A stretch of 64,000 nucleotides of DNA from Devosia sp. Leaf420 (GTDB taxonomy: Bacteria; Pseudomonadota; Alphaproteobacteria; Rhizobiales; Devosiaceae), in NCBI RefSeq assembly GCF_001425445.1, contig NZ_LMQU01000012.1, positions 454,278-518,277 of the forward strand, given 5' to 3'. Positions 32,797 to 43,721 of the stretch are shown here, one piece after another. The notes under the pieces were generated by a model. That model did not search any database. It was not told where the DNA came from and worked only from the letters and a program-made list of their open reading frames with translations. The translations under genes and the position numbers were made by a program. Position 1 is the first letter of the stretch. Every line of letters starts with the position of its first letter.

Positions 32797-32823
32797 AAGG
32801 GGAGCCAGCGGCTCCCCTTTTTG
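32797..32823 (+). terminator. Rho-independent terminator of ohrR
   Basis: 10-bp perfect stem AAGGGGAGCC/GGCTCCCCTT, loop AGC, then TTTTTG. Confidence 0.88.
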
Positions 32824-32828
32824 TTGGC

Positions 32829-34805
<1,977 letters not shown>

Positions 34806-34853
34806 CGACTTCTCCAAGTATTTGCCATTGTTTCCGGAAGTGCACCTCCGGTT

Positions 34854-34867
34854 GCCGGTTAACCGGC
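34854..34867. promoter_or_regulatory. Palindrome upstream of cpdB
   Basis: GCCGGTTAACCGGC is a perfect 14-bp palindrome, with CCGGTT repeated just to its left. It lies in the cpdB leader, about 50 bp before the start codon. It may be an operator or a leader hairpin. Confidence 0.4.
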
Positions 34868-34974
34868 TATGGCCGCTCCCAAAAAAGGGCGAGACCTGCT
34901 CTTGCCTCCGTTCGGTGACGGTGCCGTGACGGCGGCGGAGGGAGGCTAGGATTGTTTTACCAGGCGGTCAATTT

Positions 34975-34992
34975 ATGACATTGCGATGACAG
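34975..34992 (-). promoter_or_regulatory. Predicted PHO box for cpdB
   Basis: Minus strand CTGTCAT-CGCA-ATGTCAT: two 7-mers with 4-bp spacing, differing from the PhoB consensus (CTGTCAT twice) by one base. It lies 170 bp upstream of cpdB and is oriented towards it. Confidence 0.65.
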
Positions 34993-35069
34993 CGAACGAC
35001 AGGATGCAACCTGTTCCCACCCTTGTCTCTTGTTGGTAGCAATAACAGCGTTGTGAAGGGGCAATCTCC

Positions 35070-35993
35070 ATGAAATGGCGTGGGCGCGAGCGCAGCAGCA
35101 ATATCGAAGACAGACGCGGGCAGGCGGGTAGTTCCGGCGGCTTTGGCAGCTCGCCATTCGGCCGTGGTGGTGGCATCCGACTGCCGACGGGTGGCGGCGG
35201 TGGCTCGCGCGGCGGCATCGGTGGCATCATTGGGATCGTTGTGTTGCTCGGCATCGTCTGGCTGGTCACGGGACAGAACCCGATGGACATGCTGGGCGGC
35301 AGTTCGGGCGCCGCGCCATCGAGCACGACATCACGCCAATTGCCGGCCGAAGGTCAGGACGAGATGGCCGATTTCGTCGGCGTCGTCGTCAAGGAGAACG
35401 AAGATCTCTGGAACCAGGTGTTTGCCGCTGCGGGCGAGACATACACCGAGCCGCAGGTGGTGCTTTACACCAACCAGACGGATTCCGGTTGCGGCACTGC
35501 GGATTCGCGGATGGGTCCGTTCTACTGCCCGGTCGATTCCAAGGTCTATATCGATCTCAGTTTCTACGATGAGCTGCGCCAGCAGTTTGGCGCGCCCGGC
35601 GATTTTGCGCAGGCCTATGTGCTTGCCCATGAAATCGGGCATCATGTGCAGAACCTGACCGGCGTGCTGCCTGACTTCAACGAGCGTCGGCAGAGCATGA
35701 GCGAAGAAGAAGCCAATGCCTATTCGGTGCGCGTGGAACTGCAGGCCGACTGCTACGCTGGCGTTTGGGCGAACTTTGCCGGCGAGCAGAACCTCCTGGA
35801 ATCTGGCGATATTGACGAAGCGCTGAACGCTGCCGAGCAGATCGGCGACGACAAGCTGCAGGAGCGGATGCAGGGCTATGCCGTGCCCAAGACGTTTACG
35901 CACGGCACGTCAGCGCAGCGCCGCACCTGGTTCGAGCGCGGGTATCGGTCGGGCGAGCCCAACCAGTGCGATACGTTCTCGGGCAATATCTAG
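35070..35993 (+). CDS. Neutral zinc metallopeptidase (YpfJ/KPN_02809 family)
   Basis: 307 residues. The N-terminal cytoplasmic region is Gly/Ser/Arg-rich (to about 50), followed by one transmembrane helix (GIIGIVVLLGIVWLV). The extracytoplasmic peptidase domain has HEIGHH (187-192) as the zinc motif and a downstream glutamate-bearing RVELQADCYAGVWA that supplies the third ligand. CGTADSRMGPFYCP is another family hallmark. It probably sits in the inner membrane facing the periplasm; substrates are unknown. Divergent from cpdB. Confidence 0.85.
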   Translation: MKWRGRERSSNIEDRRGQAGSSGGFGSSPFGRGGGIRLPTGGGGGSRGGIGGIIGIVVLLGIVWLVTGQNPMDMLGGSSGAAPSSTTSRQLPAEGQDEMADFVGVVVKENEDLWNQVFAAAGETYTEPQVVLYTNQTDSGCGTADSRMGPFYCPVDSKVYIDLSFYDELRQQFGAPGDFAQAYVLAHEIGHHVQNLTGVLPDFNERRQSMSEEEANAYSVRVELQADCYAGVWANFAGEQNLLESGDIDEALNAAEQIGDDKLQERMQGYAVPKTFTHGTSAQRRTWFERGYRSGEPNQCDTFSGNI

Positions 35994-36043
35994 GCGAACC
36001 CTTGGCCGGGAGACGCGTTGCGTCCTCGGCCAAGGAGTTTTGA

Positions 36044-36550
36044 ATGCAGGGCAATCTTGCTGACATCGCCATCAAGCATTTTGCCGATGATGGGACATTT
36101 CCCAACAACAGCCTGCCGGTGATCATCTATCGGCGGGCGGTCGCCGAGCCGTCGCCGGAGGCGATGGAGGCGCTCTTCGATCAGAATGGCTGGCCGAGTG
36201 CCTGGCGCTATGGCGTCTATGACTTTCACCATTTCCATTCGACGGCGCATGAGTGTCTTGGCGTGGCACGCGGTTCGGCGCGGCTGCAATTTGGCGGTCC
36301 AGAGGGACGAGTGTTCGAGGTGGTGGCTGGCGATGTTATGGTTCTTCCAGCGGGCATCGGGCACAAAAATGTCGGATCGAGCGCGGACTTTCTGGTGGTG
36401 GGGGCATATCCGCCGGGGATGAGCGCCGATCGATTGAAGGGCGAGCCTGGCGAGCGGCCGGGGGCGGATGAACGGATCGCCCAGGTGGCCTTGCCAAAGA
36501 CCGATCCGGTCGGCGGTCAGGCCGGTCCGCTGCTGAGCAAATGGGGATGA
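36044..36550 (+). CDS. Cupin-domain protein (YjlB-like)
   Basis: 168 residues, single RmlC-type cupin. The first cupin motif is visible as FHHFHSTAHECLGVARGSARLQFGG (metal-binding His residues and the Glu), and the second as VVAGDVMVLPAGIGHKNVG. The DNGTFPNNSLPVIIY-like start is characteristic of YjlB-type bacterial cupins. The function is unknown; cupins of this size are often sugar isomerases or dioxygenases. It follows the peptidase gene by 50 bp on the same strand. Confidence 0.82.
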   Translation: MQGNLADIAIKHFADDGTFPNNSLPVIIYRRAVAEPSPEAMEALFDQNGWPSAWRYGVYDFHHFHSTAHECLGVARGSARLQFGGPEGRVFEVVAGDVMVLPAGIGHKNVGSSADFLVVGAYPPGMSADRLKGEPGERPGADERIAQVALPKTDPVGGQAGPLLSKWG

Positions 36551-36621
36551 ACTAGGAGCGCATTCGTGATGGACCGCTTTGGGTGGCTCAAGCATTTCCT
36601 TCAGACTGAAGGAGATTGCAA

Positions 36622-36798
36622 ATGAGCAAACCTAAAGAGACGAATACCGCTCAAGCCAATGCCACTCATCGCGCCGAGGCTGACCGCCGGCCAGTGCCTG
36701 ACAAGGACAAGAAGGCCGCGACTGGATCGCGCGACGAGGATCTGCCAGGGGCCGAGGGTCCGCTGTCGGCTGGCGCGAATGAAGATACGTATGACTAG
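36622..36798 (+). CDS. Short hydrophilic, probably disordered protein
   Basis: 58 residues, rich in Ala, Asp, Glu, Lys and Asn, with no hydrophobic segment. ATG 36622 has an excellent AAGGAG site, which argues that it is a real gene despite its size. The sequence ends AGANEDTYD. I recognise no family; composition is like small stress-associated hydrophilic proteins, which is only a style comparison. Confidence 0.6.
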   Translation: MSKPKETNTAQANATHRAEADRRPVPDKDKKAATGSRDEDLPGAEGPLSAGANEDTYD

Positions 36799-36911
36799 CG
36801 TGATGACGTGAGAGGGTCGACTGAGACCGGTTGAGCGCTCACGGGTGAGATAGGGGTGGCCGCGTAGGGCAGGGTTGGGTAAACCCTGCCTAGTTTTACG
36901 CATGGGCCGCC

Positions 36912-38450
36912 ATGATCCCCAAAATCCTGCACTTCACCTGGAAATCCACTGACCTGCCGCGGCAGATGCAAACCTATTACGATGCGTGGCGCAGCCTGCA
37001 TCCGGATTGGGATATCCGGCTCTGGACCGACGAGACCATGCGGGGTTTCGTTGAAGAAACATATCCCGATTTTCTCGCCACCTATGACGCCTATCCCAAG
37101 ATGATCCAGCGAGCGGACGCGTTTCGCTATCTCGTGCTTGGAGCGCTGGGTGGCGTTTATGCAGACCTCGATGTCGAGCCATTCCGGCCCATCGATGAAC
37201 TGCTTCAGCATGAGTGTTTCCTTGGGATTGAACCGCTCGAGCACATCTTTCCCGATCGCCATCATCAGGGCGTGCCGTTCCTGATCACCAACGCCTTTAT
37301 GGGCTCGGTCCCGAGGCATCGGCTTTGGCTGGATATCATCGCGAGAATGCCGTCGCTGTTGGATCAGGAGACGTTTTATTCTACGGGTCCATCCATGGTG
37401 ACGGCAGCGGTTTTGCGGCTGCCGCGTAACGAGCGGCCGACATTGCTGTCGCCAAGGGTGTGGTCGCCATTGCTCGTTGATGGGCGGAAGACTGGGACAG
37501 ATGCCGAAGCCGTCGCCTTGCTCGATCCGGTCGCGCCAGTGGTTTCGAAGGCGGAGCCGCTGGTGTCCCATGTCTGGATGACGACCTGGGTGCCTTGGCA
37601 CAAGCGGAGCAAGCGCTTCAATGCGTTGTTTCAGGCGCCGACGCGGGCCAAATGGCAGTTCAGGCAGTTGGCCAATCCGTCCTTGGCCAAGGTGGTCATT
37701 GCCGATCCGCTGCATCTCTATATCGATCAGAACATCCGTCCGTCGGCGGATCGACCGAGTGTTAACGTGGCCGTTCGGCTCGAAGATGGCGCCCTGTCGA
37801 CGGGATTGGCTGACGCCTTGATGCGCCTCGATTATCCGCGTGATCGCTTGACCATCACGCTGCATGTTCCGGGTCGTGCCGATGTGAAAGGTTTGGACGC
37901 GCTGGTGGCCGAGAAGGGGCTGAACGCGGTGATCGTAGCCGGAGATTATGCAAGCGTCGCGGCGCGGGACAATGACATTTTGGACAGCCATGGGCCGTGC
38001 GCTGACTGGGTGCTGCTGATCGATGGATCTATTCAGGACTTCCCGCCGGATGTGATCCAGAGGATGCTGGGCGCAGAGCGGCCTGTGGTCTCAGCCAATG
38101 TCGTCGACGAAACCGGGACGCCGGGCGACGACCAATTGTTCCGATATGAAAAAGCGGCGCCCTTCAAGGTGCTTTACAAGGATCGCGGCAGAGATGGCGC
38201 GGTGCGCCGTGACCGGGCGTTCCGGACTTATCTCGGGCGTCAAAAGGCGTTTGCCGTCTTGCCGTTGGATGGAGTCGGAGAAAGCTTTGTCCTGATCGAG
38301 CGGGCGGTGATTGAGGCGGGCGTACGCTTCGCGGAGACGCCTTACAAGCTGCACCTTGGCGCCGAGGCGTTTGGCATCATGGCGCGGGATCGGGGCTTTG
38401 AAGTTTGCGGGCTGACCGAGCTCGAAGTCGTACGCAGCAACCAGAATTGA
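36912..38450 (+). CDS. Glycosyltransferase with DXD sugar-binding domain
   Basis: 512 residues. The N-terminal half (1-250) matches the Gly_transf_sug / Och1-like family: it starts IPKILHFTWKS, then DWDIRLWTDE, then RADAFRYLVLGALGGVYADLDVEPF, where DLD is the metal-binding DXD motif. The C-terminal half (about 270-512) reads as a second glycosyltransferase-like domain (VNVAVRLEDGALSTGL.., DWVLLIDGS), so this may be a two-domain transferase. It is cytosolic and has no neighbours for polysaccharide synthesis. It ends at a shared bidirectional terminator. Confidence 0.75.
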   Translation: MIPKILHFTWKSTDLPRQMQTYYDAWRSLHPDWDIRLWTDETMRGFVEETYPDFLATYDAYPKMIQRADAFRYLVLGALGGVYADLDVEPFRPIDELLQHECFLGIEPLEHIFPDRHHQGVPFLITNAFMGSVPRHRLWLDIIARMPSLLDQETFYSTGPSMVTAAVLRLPRNERPTLLSPRVWSPLLVDGRKTGTDAEAVALLDPVAPVVSKAEPLVSHVWMTTWVPWHKRSKRFNALFQAPTRAKWQFRQLANPSLAKVVIADPLHLYIDQNIRPSADRPSVNVAVRLEDGALSTGLADALMRLDYPRDRLTITLHVPGRADVKGLDALVAEKGLNAVIVAGDYASVAARDNDILDSHGPCADWVLLIDGSIQDFPPDVIQRMLGAERPVVSANVVDETGTPGDDQLFRYEKAAPFKVLYKDRGRDGAVRRDRAFRTYLGRQKAFAVLPLDGVGESFVLIERAVIEAGVRFAETPYKLHLGAEAFGIMARDRGFEVCGLTELEVVRSNQN

Positions 38451-38484
38451 AAAGGGCAGCGCTTTTGGCGCTGCCCTTTTCAAT
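38446..38484. terminator. Bidirectional terminator shared by the glycosyltransferase gene and carA
   Basis: A 17-bp perfect stem (AAAAGGGCAGCGC and its complement, with an AT-rich base) and a 5-nt loop, with A and T runs on both sides. It lies between converging stops (38450 and 38488). Confidence 0.92.
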
Positions 38485-38487
38485 GCT

Positions 38488-39699
38488 TTAGGCGGCTTCG
38501 CCGGGTGCCTTGTGCTCGGGCAGCTCTGCCAAGCCCTTTTCCTTGCGCACCAGATTGAGGAAGCGCGTGAAGAGGTAGTGGCTGTCCTGTGGGCCGGGGC
38601 TGGCTTCAGGGTGGTACTGCACCGAGAAGATCGGCTTGCCATCGACCGCGAGGCCGGCATTGGAATTGTCGAACAGCGAGATATGGGTCTGGGTGACGCC
38701 AGCCGGCAGGCTTTCGGTGTCTACGGCAAAACCATGGTTCATCGAGGTGATTTCCACCTTGCCCGTCGTCAGATCCTTCACCGGGTGATTGGCGCCATGG
38801 TGGCCCTGGTGCATCTTGCTGGTCGTGCCGCCGAGGGCAAGGCCGAGCAACTGGTGACCGAGGCAAATGCCGAACATGGGCTTTCCCGTTTCCATCAGCT
38901 TCTGAATGGTCGGGACGGCATATTTGCCCGTCGCCGCCGGATCGCCAGGGCCGTTGGACAGGAATATGGCGTCGGGATTGTGCGCGAGCACGTCGGCAGC
39001 TGTCGCCGTGGCCGGGACGACGGTGACCTTGGCCCCTTGATCGGCGAGGCAGCGGAGGATGTTGCGCTTCGCGCCGTAGTCGATGGCGACGACGTGGAAA
39101 TCTGGCTTCTCGACTGTGCCGTAGCCCTTGTTCCACTGCCAGCTGGTCTGGTCCCAGTGGTAGGTCTGGGCCGTGGTGACTTCTTTGGCGAGGTCGAGGC
39201 CTTCAAGGCCCGGAAACGCATTGAGTTCGGCCTTGATGGAGCCTTCGTCGAACTGGCCGGTGGGCTCATGGGCGATGACGCCATTGGGCATGCCGTTTTC
39301 ACGGATGCGCGCGGTCAGGGCGCGGGTGTCGACGCCGGCAATGCCGATAATGTTGCGCTTCTTGAGCCAGGCATCGAGCTTTTCGGCGGCGCGGTAGTTC
39401 GAGGGGTTGGTGATGTCTGCCTTGAGGACGACACCCCGGACGCCCGAGAGCGCGGCCATGTTCACCGTTTCGATGTCTTCATCGTTGGTGCCGACATTGC
39501 CGATATGGGGGAAGGTGAAGGTGATGATCTGGCCGGCATAGGAGGGGTCGGTGAGGACTTCCTGGTAGCCGGTCATCGCCGTATTGAAGCACACTTCGCC
39601 TGCGGCATGGCCAACTGCACCAATGCCATGGCCCTCAAGGCGCGTGCCGTCAGCCAGAATAAGAACTGCGGTCGCGGGGGATTGCTGCCAGCGGGTCAC
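38488..39699 (-). CDS. carA: Carbamoyl-phosphate synthase small subunit
   Basis: 403 residues. A class I glutamine amidotransferase that supplies ammonia to CarB. The N-terminal CPSase_sm domain (about 8-145) has FNTAMTGYQE and SYAGQIITFTFPHIGN. The amidotransferase domain has the nucleophile in MFGICLGHQLLG and the His/Glu pair in VQYHPEASPGP. The upstream carB-like partner is 11.8 kb away, also minus strand. It is divergent from yqeY, an adjacency common in alphaproteobacteria. Confidence 0.97.
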   Translation of the reverse strand: MTRWQQSPATAVLILADGTRLEGHGIGAVGHAAGEVCFNTAMTGYQEVLTDPSYAGQIITFTFPHIGNVGTNDEDIETVNMAALSGVRGVVLKADITNPSNYRAAEKLDAWLKKRNIIGIAGVDTRALTARIRENGMPNGVIAHEPTGQFDEGSIKAELNAFPGLEGLDLAKEVTTAQTYHWDQTSWQWNKGYGTVEKPDFHVVAIDYGAKRNILRCLADQGAKVTVVPATATAADVLAHNPDAIFLSNGPGDPAATGKYAVPTIQKLMETGKPMFGICLGHQLLGLALGGTTSKMHQGHHGANHPVKDLTTGKVEITSMNHGFAVDTESLPAGVTQTHISLFDNSNAGLAVDGKPIFSVQYHPEASPGPQDSHYLFTRFLNLVRKEKGLAELPEHKAPGEAA

Positions 39700-39885
39700 G
39701 GTCGGTCTCCATGCTTGGTTCGTCGGTTCGCGCGCACAGGCAAACGGGGTGAGCCGCTACAGTGGGTGCGAGGGATGTCGGTTGAGGCCTCCTCTTAGAA
39801 GGCCAAGCCGGAGAGCGCAAGTGGCGCAGTCCGCGTTTCATGCCTATATGGGGGCAAGAATCTGCATGGCAAGGAGCACACCAAG

Positions 39886-40344
39886 ATGCGCGAAACGATC
39901 AGCGAAGGCCTCAAAACCGCACTAAAAGCCCGGGATCAGCGGCGTACGGCGACGCTGCGCGCCATCAATGCGGCCATCAAGGACCGCGATATTGCCAATC
40001 GCGGCGATGGCAAGGGGCCGGCGACCAACGACGAAGTCCTCGCGATGATTCAGAAGATGGTGAAGCAGCGCGAAGAGAGCTTTGCCATCTATGCCCAGGC
40101 CGGCCGCGCCGATCTCGCGACGGTGGAAAAGGAAGAGATCGATATTCTCAACGAGTTTCTGCCCAAGCCACTGACCGAGGAAGAAGTCGCTGCGGCCATC
40201 ACTGCTGCTATTTCCTCCAGCGGCGCCGAGGGGCCGAAGGACATGGGCAAGGTGATTGCTGAGCTCAAGGCGAACTATCCGGGGCGAATCGACTTCGGGA
40301 AGGTGAGCCAGCAGGTGCGGAGCGCACTCGCAGCGCAGGGTTGA
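39886..40344 (+). CDS. GatB/YqeY domain protein
   Basis: 152-residue YqeY-type protein resembling the C-terminal helical domain of the amidotransferase subunit GatB. Features are RDQRRTATLRAINAAIKDRD near the start, QKMVKQREESFAIYAQAGR in the middle, EIDILNEFLPKPLTEEE, and the end GKVSQQVRSAL. A role in tRNA-linked amidation or quality control is suggested from the fold but not proven. In related genomes it precedes dnaG-rpoD; here five genes intervene. Confidence 0.88.
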   Translation: MRETISEGLKTALKARDQRRTATLRAINAAIKDRDIANRGDGKGPATNDEVLAMIQKMVKQREESFAIYAQAGRADLATVEKEEIDILNEFLPKPLTEEEVAAAITAAISSSGAEGPKDMGKVIAELKANYPGRIDFGKVSQQVRSALAAQG

Positions 40345-40352
40345 TCGAATGT

Positions 40353-40372
40353 GGGGCGCCGAGAGGCGCCCC
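40353..40372 (+). terminator. Hairpin after yqeY
   Basis: 8-bp perfect stem GGGGCGCC/GGCGCCCC with loop GAGA, then GTTCGTTT. It separates yqeY from the convergent GST gene. Confidence 0.65.
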
Positions 40373-40379
40373 GTTCGTT

Positions 40380-40991
40380 TCAGGAAAGGCCTGCAAATGG
40401 GTCGCGCCAGGCATCGATCTCGTCGAGGCGGTCGTGCCAGGCATGGATGTTGGGGAAGAGATCGAGCGGGATCAGGCCGCGCTCGGCATAGGGCAGGGCC
40501 GAAGCGACGCGGAAATCGGCATAGGTCAGTTTGTTGCCAACGAGCCAAGCGCGGTCTGCAAGCGTTGAATCGAGGATCGCGGCGAAGCGCTTGAAATCAT
40601 TCGTCGTATCTTCAACGACCTGCGGATCCGGATCGCCCATGAACGACTTTGCGGTGTGGTTGTGCCAGACGAGGGCCGCACCGGCATTGGTGAAATGGTG
40701 GGCGCTCCAACTCACCCACATCATGATCTCGACAGCGAACTCATCGGGCCAGAAGGCACCACCGGCAAGGCGCGAAAGGCGCAGCGAAATGGCATCGGCT
40801 TCCCAGAGCCGCTTGCCATCTTCGACGAGCAGCGGGGCAAGCGAATTGGGATTGAGCGGCAAGAATTTCTCGCGGTCGGCGCCCATCGGCTCGTAGCGGA
40901 TGTAGCCGACTGGCGACTTGAGATGGCGCGCGACGGCGACCGCGACGCGCGGGTTGATGTTGTGCGTGTAGTAGAGCGTTCTTTCAGTCAT
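40380..40991 (-). CDS. Glutathione S-transferase family protein
   Basis: 203 residues. A thioredoxin-like N-terminal domain (1-75: RTLYYTHNINPRVAVAVARHLKS, then NSLAPLLVEDGKRLWEADAIS, where the cis-Pro and the Glu-Ala/Ser-Asp glutathione site fall) precedes an all-helical C-terminal domain. That domain has LADRAWLVGNKLTYADFRVAS, the N-capping box common to GSTs. The class is uncertain and the substrate unknown. Minus strand, convergent with yqeY. Confidence 0.85.
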   Translation of the reverse strand: MTERTLYYTHNINPRVAVAVARHLKSPVGYIRYEPMGADREKFLPLNPNSLAPLLVEDGKRLWEADAISLRLSRLAGGAFWPDEFAVEIMMWVSWSAHHFTNAGAALVWHNHTAKSFMGDPDPQVVEDTTNDFKRFAAILDSTLADRAWLVGNKLTYADFRVASALPYAERGLIPLDLFPNIHAWHDRLDEIDAWRDPFAGLS

Positions 40992-41109
40992 AAAATCCTC
41001 CTAGTGCCGCCTCTTCAGAGCTCGCTTTGCACAAGCTTACTCCATGCGGATGTGAGGACGACGCCTCTGCCGACAGGCGATCGACTATTTTTCTGAGATT
41101 TTTTTGGCG

Positions 41110-42258
41110 TTACGCGACAAGCCGAAGCGCGGCGAGTTTTACTTGGTTTCGCCCATTGTGCTTGGCTTGGTAAAGCGCCGCGTCGGCGCGGTTGAGGAGG
41201 GCGGGGAAGTCTTCATCGCCCTCGAACATGGCAAGGCCCACGCTGACGGTGGCGTGCAGCTGGCCTTGCTCGATGACGAGCGTCAAATCGGCAAAGACAC
41301 TGCGCACGCGTTCGGCAACTGCCTTGGCCTTTTCCTGATCGACGTCGATCAGAACAGCGCAGAATTCTTCGCCGCCGATCCTGGAAATGACATCGAGAGG
41401 TCCGAGCTCGCGCTGCAATACATCGGAAAAGAGTTTTAGGACGCGATCACCTTCGGCGTGGCCAAGCCGGTCGTTGATCTGCTTGAAATGATCGAGATCG
41501 AACATCAACACGGCGCTGTTGCGACTGGGCGGCGCGTTGCCGAAGCGATCGAAAAGCGCCCGGCGATTGAGCACGCCGGTCAGGGAATCGGTGTTTGCTG
41601 CCTGGTGATGGTGGTGGGCGGCGCGCGCGTGGTGAAGGGTCAGGGTGATGGCACCGATGCCCGTCAGTCCCACCAGCGACATGATGGAATTGAAGTCTTC
41701 AGCCCAGTTCTTTGGCGGCGCGGAGAGTACCCAATTGCCGTCAAGGGCCAGCATGAGGGCGCAACAGGCGAATGAGATGGCGGTGACGGCGTAAAGTGTG
41801 CCGATTGCGGCAAGCGCAAAGCGAAGCTGGTCGTCGCTGCGGATATGCTCATAGGCACATAGGAGCATAAGAACGGCGGCGGTGGCCTTAAGCATCAGTG
41901 TGCCCAGGCCCGATAGCCCAAGAAGAAGGGGTACCGCGGTCGCAATGGCCGAAAGAGCGCCTACCACAGCGGCGGGCCAAAGGGACGCCTTGCTGTTTCT
42001 GAAGCGACGGGCGCCCGCGTAGACGCAACTGAAACCGATCAGGATCAGCGCGAAGGGCACAAGCTGGAAGAAGAGCGTGTAGGCGCCGTTGCGCAGGCCC
42101 ATAAGCATAAGGGCGACGACGATGAGCGCCATGCCGGTGGCGCCAAGAACGAGATAGGTCTCGCTGCGAGAGTTGAACCAGCCGATCAAAAGCGCGAGCA
42201 GCAATGAGGCGCTCGAAAAGCCGATGCCGATCAGTAGAGTTGCATTGTCGATGATCAT
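41110..42258 (-). CDS. Membrane-bound diguanylate cyclase (GGDEF) without I-site
   Basis: 382 residues. About six transmembrane helices cover residues 8-210, followed by a GGDEF domain (about 220-382). The active site is GGEEF (295-299), with the upstream LMFDLDHFKQINDRLGHAEGD metal and substrate motifs intact. The product-inhibition I-site (RxxD five residues before GGEEF) reads GPLD (286-289): the Arg is absent. The enzyme is therefore predicted to make c-di-GMP without that feedback. ATG 42258; an in-frame GTG at 42270 adds four residues. Confidence 0.88.
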   Translation of the reverse strand: MIIDNATLLIGIGFSSASLLLALLIGWFNSRSETYLVLGATGMALIVVALMLMGLRNGAYTLFFQLVPFALILIGFSCVYAGARRFRNSKASLWPAAVVGALSAIATAVPLLLGLSGLGTLMLKATAAVLMLLCAYEHIRSDDQLRFALAAIGTLYAVTAISFACCALMLALDGNWVLSAPPKNWAEDFNSIMSLVGLTGIGAITLTLHHARAAHHHHQAANTDSLTGVLNRRALFDRFGNAPPSRNSAVLMFDLDHFKQINDRLGHAEGDRVLKLFSDVLQRELGPLDVISRIGGEEFCAVLIDVDQEKAKAVAERVRSVFADLTLVIEQGQLHATVSVGLAMFEGDEDFPALLNRADAALYQAKHNGRNQVKLAALRLVA

Positions 42259-42354
42259 GGTGCACCCCACGACGGTCGGGCAGTCATAAAGTCAAATTTG
42301 ACAACGCTCCCTTACATTTCCGTTTCAATTCTATCGACTGCTTTTTCCCGGGCC

Positions 42355-43539
42355 TTATTCCGCGGCGACAGCGACGGGCGGCAAAAGACCCTGGCGTTTA
42401 TCGAGCATGTTGGAGACGACCGCGACAAAAGCGGCGAGCGCCGAGCTGATGGCACCAATGAGGGGCAGGTAAGCGTATCCGGGGCCCGATGCGATAACGT
42501 TGGCGCCGAGAATGGCGCCGACGGCTATGCCGATGTTGAAGCCGGTGGGAATGAGGGCTGAAGCGAGGTTCGGCGCATCGGCGGCCCAGGCGAGCACGCG
42601 CGACTGCACCGGTGAACCGAAGGCAAAGTTGACGCCGCCCCACAGGATCGTCGCGATGGCCATAACGATGGGGTAGGGGCTCACGAAGAAGATCGTCGCA
42701 AACATCACCGCCTGTAGCGCGAGGATCGCGATCAGCGAAGGCATGAGCTTCCAATCGGCCAATCTGCCACCGACAAAGACACCTATGGTTGAGCCGACAC
42801 CATAGAGCAGCAAGAGCCATGGGACGGTCGCCGTGGGCAGACCGGTAATATTGGTCAGGAGCGGGGTGATGTAGGTGAAGAGGCTATACTGGCCGATCAT
42901 CACCAGGATCACGATGAGCAGCGAGGCGACAATCTGTTGCCGTCCCAGCACTTTGAATTCACGCTTGAAGTCTCCGGCGGTGGTGGCGGAAGCGGCACTG
43001 CGCGGCAGGAAAACGGCCACAGTCAACGTCGCCAGCAGTCCGATAATTCCGACCGCCCAGAACGTGGCGCGCCAACCCAGAACATTGCCGATGGCCGTGC
43101 CGCCGGGTACGCCGAGGATATTAGAAACGGTGAGGCCCGAGAGGATGAGTGCAACCGCGAAGCCGCGTTTTTCCGGCGGCACGAGGCTGACAGCCACGAT
43201 TGCTGCGATGCCGAAATAGGTGCCGTGGACAACAGCGACGATGACACGGGCGGCCATCAGCAGTTCAAAACTCGGAGCAATGGCGCAGAGCACTTGGCCC
43301 AGGGTAAAAATGCCGCCCAGCAGCAGGATCAGCGACTTTCGCGTCATCTTCTTGGTGGCAACGGCGAGAAGTGGGCCGCCAACGGCGATGCCGATCGCAT
43401 AGCCGGAGATGAGATAACCAGCCACTGGCACGGTTACGCCTAGACCGGTGGCGACTTCGGGAAGAATGCCGGCGATGACGAACTCGGCAGTGCCAAAAGC
43501 AAAGGCTGCGAGGAAAAGCGCGATAAGGGGGAGGGACAT
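42355..43539 (-). CDS. MFS transporter (AraJ/PbuE-type)
   Basis: 394 residues with twelve predicted transmembrane helices. The start MSLPLIALFLAAFAFGTAEFVIAGILPEVA is the signature of the AraJ/YdhP drug or purine efflux group. The loop 2-3 motif is GGPLLAVATKKMTRKSL and the helix 4 region is RVIVAVVHGTYFG. Likely an H+-coupled exporter of nucleosides, sugars or drugs; the substrate is unknown. The frame is open upstream to 43770, but the added residues are Pro/Arg-rich and unlike the family. Confidence 0.85.
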   Translation of the reverse strand: MSLPLIALFLAAFAFGTAEFVIAGILPEVATGLGVTVPVAGYLISGYAIGIAVGGPLLAVATKKMTRKSLILLLGGIFTLGQVLCAIAPSFELLMAARVIVAVVHGTYFGIAAIVAVSLVPPEKRGFAVALILSGLTVSNILGVPGGTAIGNVLGWRATFWAVGIIGLLATLTVAVFLPRSAASATTAGDFKREFKVLGRQQIVASLLIVILVMIGQYSLFTYITPLLTNITGLPTATVPWLLLLYGVGSTIGVFVGGRLADWKLMPSLIAILALQAVMFATIFFVSPYPIVMAIATILWGGVNFAFGSPVQSRVLAWAADAPNLASALIPTGFNIGIAVGAILGANVIASGPGYAYLPLIGAISSALAAFVAVVSNMLDKRQGLLPPVAVAAE

Positions 43540-43721
43540 GCAGTATTCGCCGGGAGGCGGCCTCGGTGGAGGGCGTGTCTTTCCATAGGCCCGAAAGGGG
43601 CACAATCTATATTTTGCGCGGGCCATTTCAGAAAAGCTCAACCCATGGTGCTGGCGTGACCGCAGAGCTGGCGCTAACGTTCTCTTTGGCGGGCTGTTGA
43701 GTCCCATGGAGGGCAAGTGAA

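Noticed and set aside
38512-39798. 428-residue open frame antisense to carA
   Set aside because: Antisense shadow; carA on the minus strand has all family motifs.
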